Positions 62,127-64,000 of a DNA stretch of 64,000 nt are shown here, piece after piece. Position numbers and translations under genes: made by a program. The DNA is taken from positions 11,578 through 75,577 of the forward strand of contig JBILGM010000008.1 of NCBI GenBank assembly GCA_044351045.1. Direction: 5' to 3'. Each line of letters starts with the position of its first letter. Position 1 is the stretch's first letter. The stretch is from UBA6136 sp044351045. GTDB taxonomy: Bacteria > Pseudomonadota > Gammaproteobacteria > Methylococcales > Methylococcaceae. A model generated the notes under the pieces. That model was not told the DNA's origin, searched no databases, and saw only the letters and a program-made list of their open reading frames with translations.

Positions 62127-63455
62127 TTACGTTGGCGCGACTTTCTTGAACATTTTGTGGTGACTTAAAGATTCCTGGCCGAAGGTCTGTTCAATCAATA
62201 ACCTGTACCAGTCGCTGGCATATATTCCCTCCAGAGCCCAGTTGCCATCAGTGGCAGTTTCACCGCTAGAAAGTATTTCCAAGTCTCTGGTTGAAGGCCG
62301 GTAGCCGTAAACCCCTGTGACGGAAATGGCGCGCTCAGCGCCTACAAAACTGTAGCAGTGATTGATCAGGTGGGGCGAACTGGGCGCTTGCCCAGATAGG
62401 AGTCTAACCACCGCAGAGGCGCAGGCATTTGCCTGAGATTGGGCCGAAAAAGCTGATTTGGGCATCGGGGTGGCGATACAGGCATCACCAATGACGTGAA
62501 TGCCGGCAATCTTGGTGGACTCGAATGTTAGGGGGTCTACCGGGCACCAGCCCGTTTCATCCTGCAAATCATCCAAGGTAGTGAGCTTTCCGGCGCGCTG
62601 AGGCGGAATGACATTCAACACATCCGCAGGGTGTTTGTTGAATTCCGTGTGCACCACGCGATGTCGGGTATCGATATGATCGATATGCCCTTCATGCTCC
62701 GATGAGACCCATTCAATCATGCCTGGGTAAAGTGTTTTCCAGGCATGACTAAACGCCGGCTGTTTTGAGAATCGGGTTTTGGCATCCAGGATTAGAATTT
62801 TGGCCCGTGGGTTGTGTCTTTTCAAATAATCAGCAATCAGCGAGGCTCTTTCGTAAGGGCCGGGAGGGCATCGGTATGGATTGTCCGGCACCGTTATTAC
62901 GACTGTTCCGCCTCTGCGTAATGCTCGGATCTGCTGGTGAAGTAGCAAGGTTTGGTCGCCGGCTTTCCATGCGTGCGGGATTAAGTTGCTGGCGGCTTCG
63001 TCATAGCCCTCGATGTCGTTCCACCGGAAATCAATGCCGGGGGCCATGATGAGGCGATCGAAGGGTAGCGAGCCTCCATGTGCTAGTGTGATGTACTTCC
63101 GGTGGCCATTTATCCCGGTAATGTTGTCCGTTATGACCTTGATGCCCATTTTGTCTGGGCCGTTACCGATATCGTGAGCCAGGCTACTGAATGATGCCAT
63201 TCCGGCAACGACCCGATTGGAGCCCGGGCAACTCATGTAAGTGCGATCTCTCTCTACTAAGGTCACCTGGAGTTCGGGTGCAATGCGTTTTAGTGCTCTG
63301 GCCGCATTAAGACCAGCGAAACCTCCACCGGCGACGACCACCTTCGCCTTGTTCAGATGACTGGCTTTGTCCGGAGTATTTTTGCAGGCACCCAGTAACC
63401 AGCCCCCGCAACCTAACCCGAATGATAGGAAGTGTCTGCGAGAGATGTCTGACAT
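62127..63455 (-). CDS. fccB: Flavocytochrome c sulfide dehydrogenase, flavoprotein subunit
   Basis: A 442-residue flavoprotein that oxidises sulfide in the periplasm and passes electrons to its cytochrome subunit. The N-terminus has a twin-arginine signal (SRRHFLSFG) followed by a hydrophobic stretch and a lipobox-like LLGAC. The FAD motif is VVVAGGGFAGLNAARAL. The cysteine for the covalent 8-alpha-cysteinyl FAD bond fits C76 (YMSCPGSN), and the active-site disulfide pair fits C196 (YRCPPGPYE) and C304 (GWCPVDPL). The C-terminal FCSD domain (ISVTGVYGYRP) is present. It follows fccA with one base between. Confidence 0.93.
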   Translation of the reverse strand: MSDISRRHFLSFGLGCGGWLLGACKNTPDKASHLNKAKVVVAGGGFAGLNAARALKRIAPELQVTLVERDRTYMSCPGSNRVVAGMASFSSLAHDIGNGPDKMGIKVITDNITGINGHRKYITLAHGGSLPFDRLIMAPGIDFRWNDIEGYDEAASNLIPHAWKAGDQTLLLHQQIRALRRGGTVVITVPDNPYRCPPGPYERASLIADYLKRHNPRAKILILDAKTRFSKQPAFSHAWKTLYPGMIEWVSSEHEGHIDHIDTRHRVVHTEFNKHPADVLNVIPPQRAGKLTTLDDLQDETGWCPVDPLTFESTKIAGIHVIGDACIATPMPKSAFSAQSQANACASAVVRLLSGQAPSSPHLINHCYSFVGAERAISVTGVYGYRPSTRDLEILSSGETATDGNWALEGIYASDWYRLLIEQTFGQESLSHHKMFKKVAPT

Positions 63456-63456
63456 G

Positions 63457-63765
63457 TCAGAGTTCTTTACAAAAATATTCGGCCAATTTGACCAGATCTC
63501 TGTCGGTGAGGCCTTTGGCGATCCGGGTCATGACGGTTGCCGGGCGATCGCCTTGCTTGAAGCCTTGCATGGTTTTGAGAAACAGACGCCTGTCCATCCC
63601 AACGATGGGTGGTAAGGATCCATACCCATCGCCCCGGGTTCCATGACAGCCGGCGCATTCTTGGGCAATAGCCTCAGCATCTGAATTCACGGCATGTACA
63701 GGCTGAGACAGCATGAACCAGAAAATAGCTAGCCAAGATCTAGAATATATTGTTATTTTAATCAA
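63457..63765 (-). CDS. fccA: Flavocytochrome c sulfide dehydrogenase, monohaem cytochrome c subunit
   Basis: A c-type cytochrome with one haem site, C37-A-G-C40-H41 (QECAGCHGTRGDGYG), and a likely methionine ligand near VGM or VMTRIA. The frame is open to a GTG at 63846. I chose the TTG at 63765 because it gives a classical signal peptide (MIKITIYSRSWLAIFWFMLS, cleaved after VHA), but no Shine-Dalgarno sequence supports it. FCSD cytochromes are dihaem in Allochromatium and monohaem in Chlorobium, and this one is monohaem. It is cotranscribed with fccB. Confidence 0.85.
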   Translation of the reverse strand: MIKITIYSRSWLAIFWFMLSQPVHAVNSDAEAIAQECAGCHGTRGDGYGSLPPIVGMDRRLFLKTMQGFKQGDRPATVMTRIAKGLTDRDLVKLAEYFCKEL

Positions 63766-63901
63766 TGGGATAGGGTTATATGATCGCGGGTTGTGAAGCA
63801 GGATGAAGAGGTTGGTTGGAAGCGATTCTAACGCATGAAGATTCACAAATTAGGGTCATTTCAGAGCCTCAATTCACGCCAAGCCTGCATGGCAAAAGGG
63901 G

Positions 63902-63924
63902 TGCGACAAAATGTCGCATTTTTT
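63902..63924 (+). terminator. Hairpin with T tract (terminator or operator)
   Basis: TGCGACA and TGTCGCA form a perfect seven-base inverted repeat with a three-base AAA loop, followed by six T. It reads as a terminator on the plus strand, but no plus-strand gene lies upstream for more than 2 kb. It ends directly at the -35 box of the next promoter, so an operator or insulator is an alternative. Confidence 0.5.
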
Positions 63925-63925
63925 A

Positions 63926-63953
63926 TTGACAGGGTTTTGCGGGGTGGTAGACT
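63926..63953 (+). promoter_or_regulatory. Strong promoter leading out of the window
   Basis: A consensus TTGACA (63926-63931) is followed after 16 bases by TAGACT, and then by a C-rich discriminator (GCCCCCCAC). Such discriminators are typical of stringently controlled stable-RNA or ribosomal-protein promoters. The downstream 47 bases contain no start codon I trust and are cut by the window edge, so the product is unknown. Confidence 0.6.
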
Positions 63954-64000
63954 GCCCCCCACTCCGAGGAGCGGAGGACAGCCAGATTGTCCGAAGACAG

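Noticed and set aside
63954..64000. Possible start of RNase P RNA, an L10 leader or an rRNA leader
   Set aside because: A few bases resemble each, but the conserved cores are not in the window. It cannot be named without more sequence.

Overview
The window reads as chromosomal DNA from a free-living gammaproteobacterium. The signs are Mpl-type murein recycling, the tig-clpP-clpX-lon-hupB-tRNA-ppiD block, apaG-apaH, hflD, the ybbA/tesA divergent pair, grxC, and a short-form hibernation factor. A flavocytochrome c sulfide dehydrogenase pair at the right end (62127-63765, minus strand) points to a sulfur-oxidising lifestyle. I cannot name the genus. I saw no transposase, integrase, phage gene or CRISPR array.

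Layout. 1-2191: RNase E (minus, cut by the window edge). 2699-5893: rluC, a HAD phosphatase, sppA and nudF. 5949-10298 (minus): the U32 protein RlhA, an AI-2E/PerM-type permease, apaH and apaG. 10453-13679: mpl followed by an unusual glycosyltransferase-SDR fusion. 13769-17244 (minus): ispH, a cobalamin adenosyltransferase, rraA and the second U32 protein TrhP. 17322-22414: cysM, rlmD, an L,D-transpeptidase without a signal peptide, a YajR-like exporter and an unknown membrane-anchored protein. 22437-24807: grxC, a DUF502 protein, a lipoprotein and a MarR regulator with a cysteine-rich tail. 24853-31641 (minus): a giant FAD/Fe-S oxidoreductase, a PII protein, a fused pair of gene remnants (rpoS plus a GltD-like flavoprotein), and a DnaJ-VWA pair. 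32444-37943: FtsX-type ABC exporter ybbAP, divergent tesA, a HopJ-family protein, a CarS-like enzyme and hflD. 37944-40569: a frameshifted pterin dehydratase, hpf, small membrane proteins and a class II aldolase. 40758-49567: tRNA-Leu, tig, clpP, clpX, lon, hupB, tRNA-Val, tRNA-Asp and ppiD. 49649-52744 (minus): a second AI-2E-type permease, yheU, a decayed MDR reductase, a CDGSH protein and a secreted protein. 53167-61745: a six-gene Anbu (bacterial proteasome homologue) operon. 62127-63765: the sulfide dehydrogenase pair. 63902-64000: a hairpin and a strong promoter leading out of the window.

The most interesting region is 53167-61745. The known association of a circularly permuted ATP-grasp protein, an alpha-E protein, Anbu and a transglutaminase/DUF2126 protein is extended here by two tightly coupled genes. 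One is a two-domain VOC protein that keeps the metal ligands of 4-hydroxyphenylpyruvate dioxygenase, and the other is a second, smaller transglutaminase. A good sigma-54 promoter match ends just before the first start codon. This suggests a nitrogen- or stress-controlled pathway that makes, trims and perhaps oxidises a peptide-like product. That function is inference.

Three loci hold decayed genes (29329-30165, 37944-38277, 51097-52055), four genes in all. Each is still recognisable, so gene loss appears recent and ongoing. Start codons were chosen from family alignment by eye and from Shine-Dalgarno spacing, and the text says where this is uncertain.
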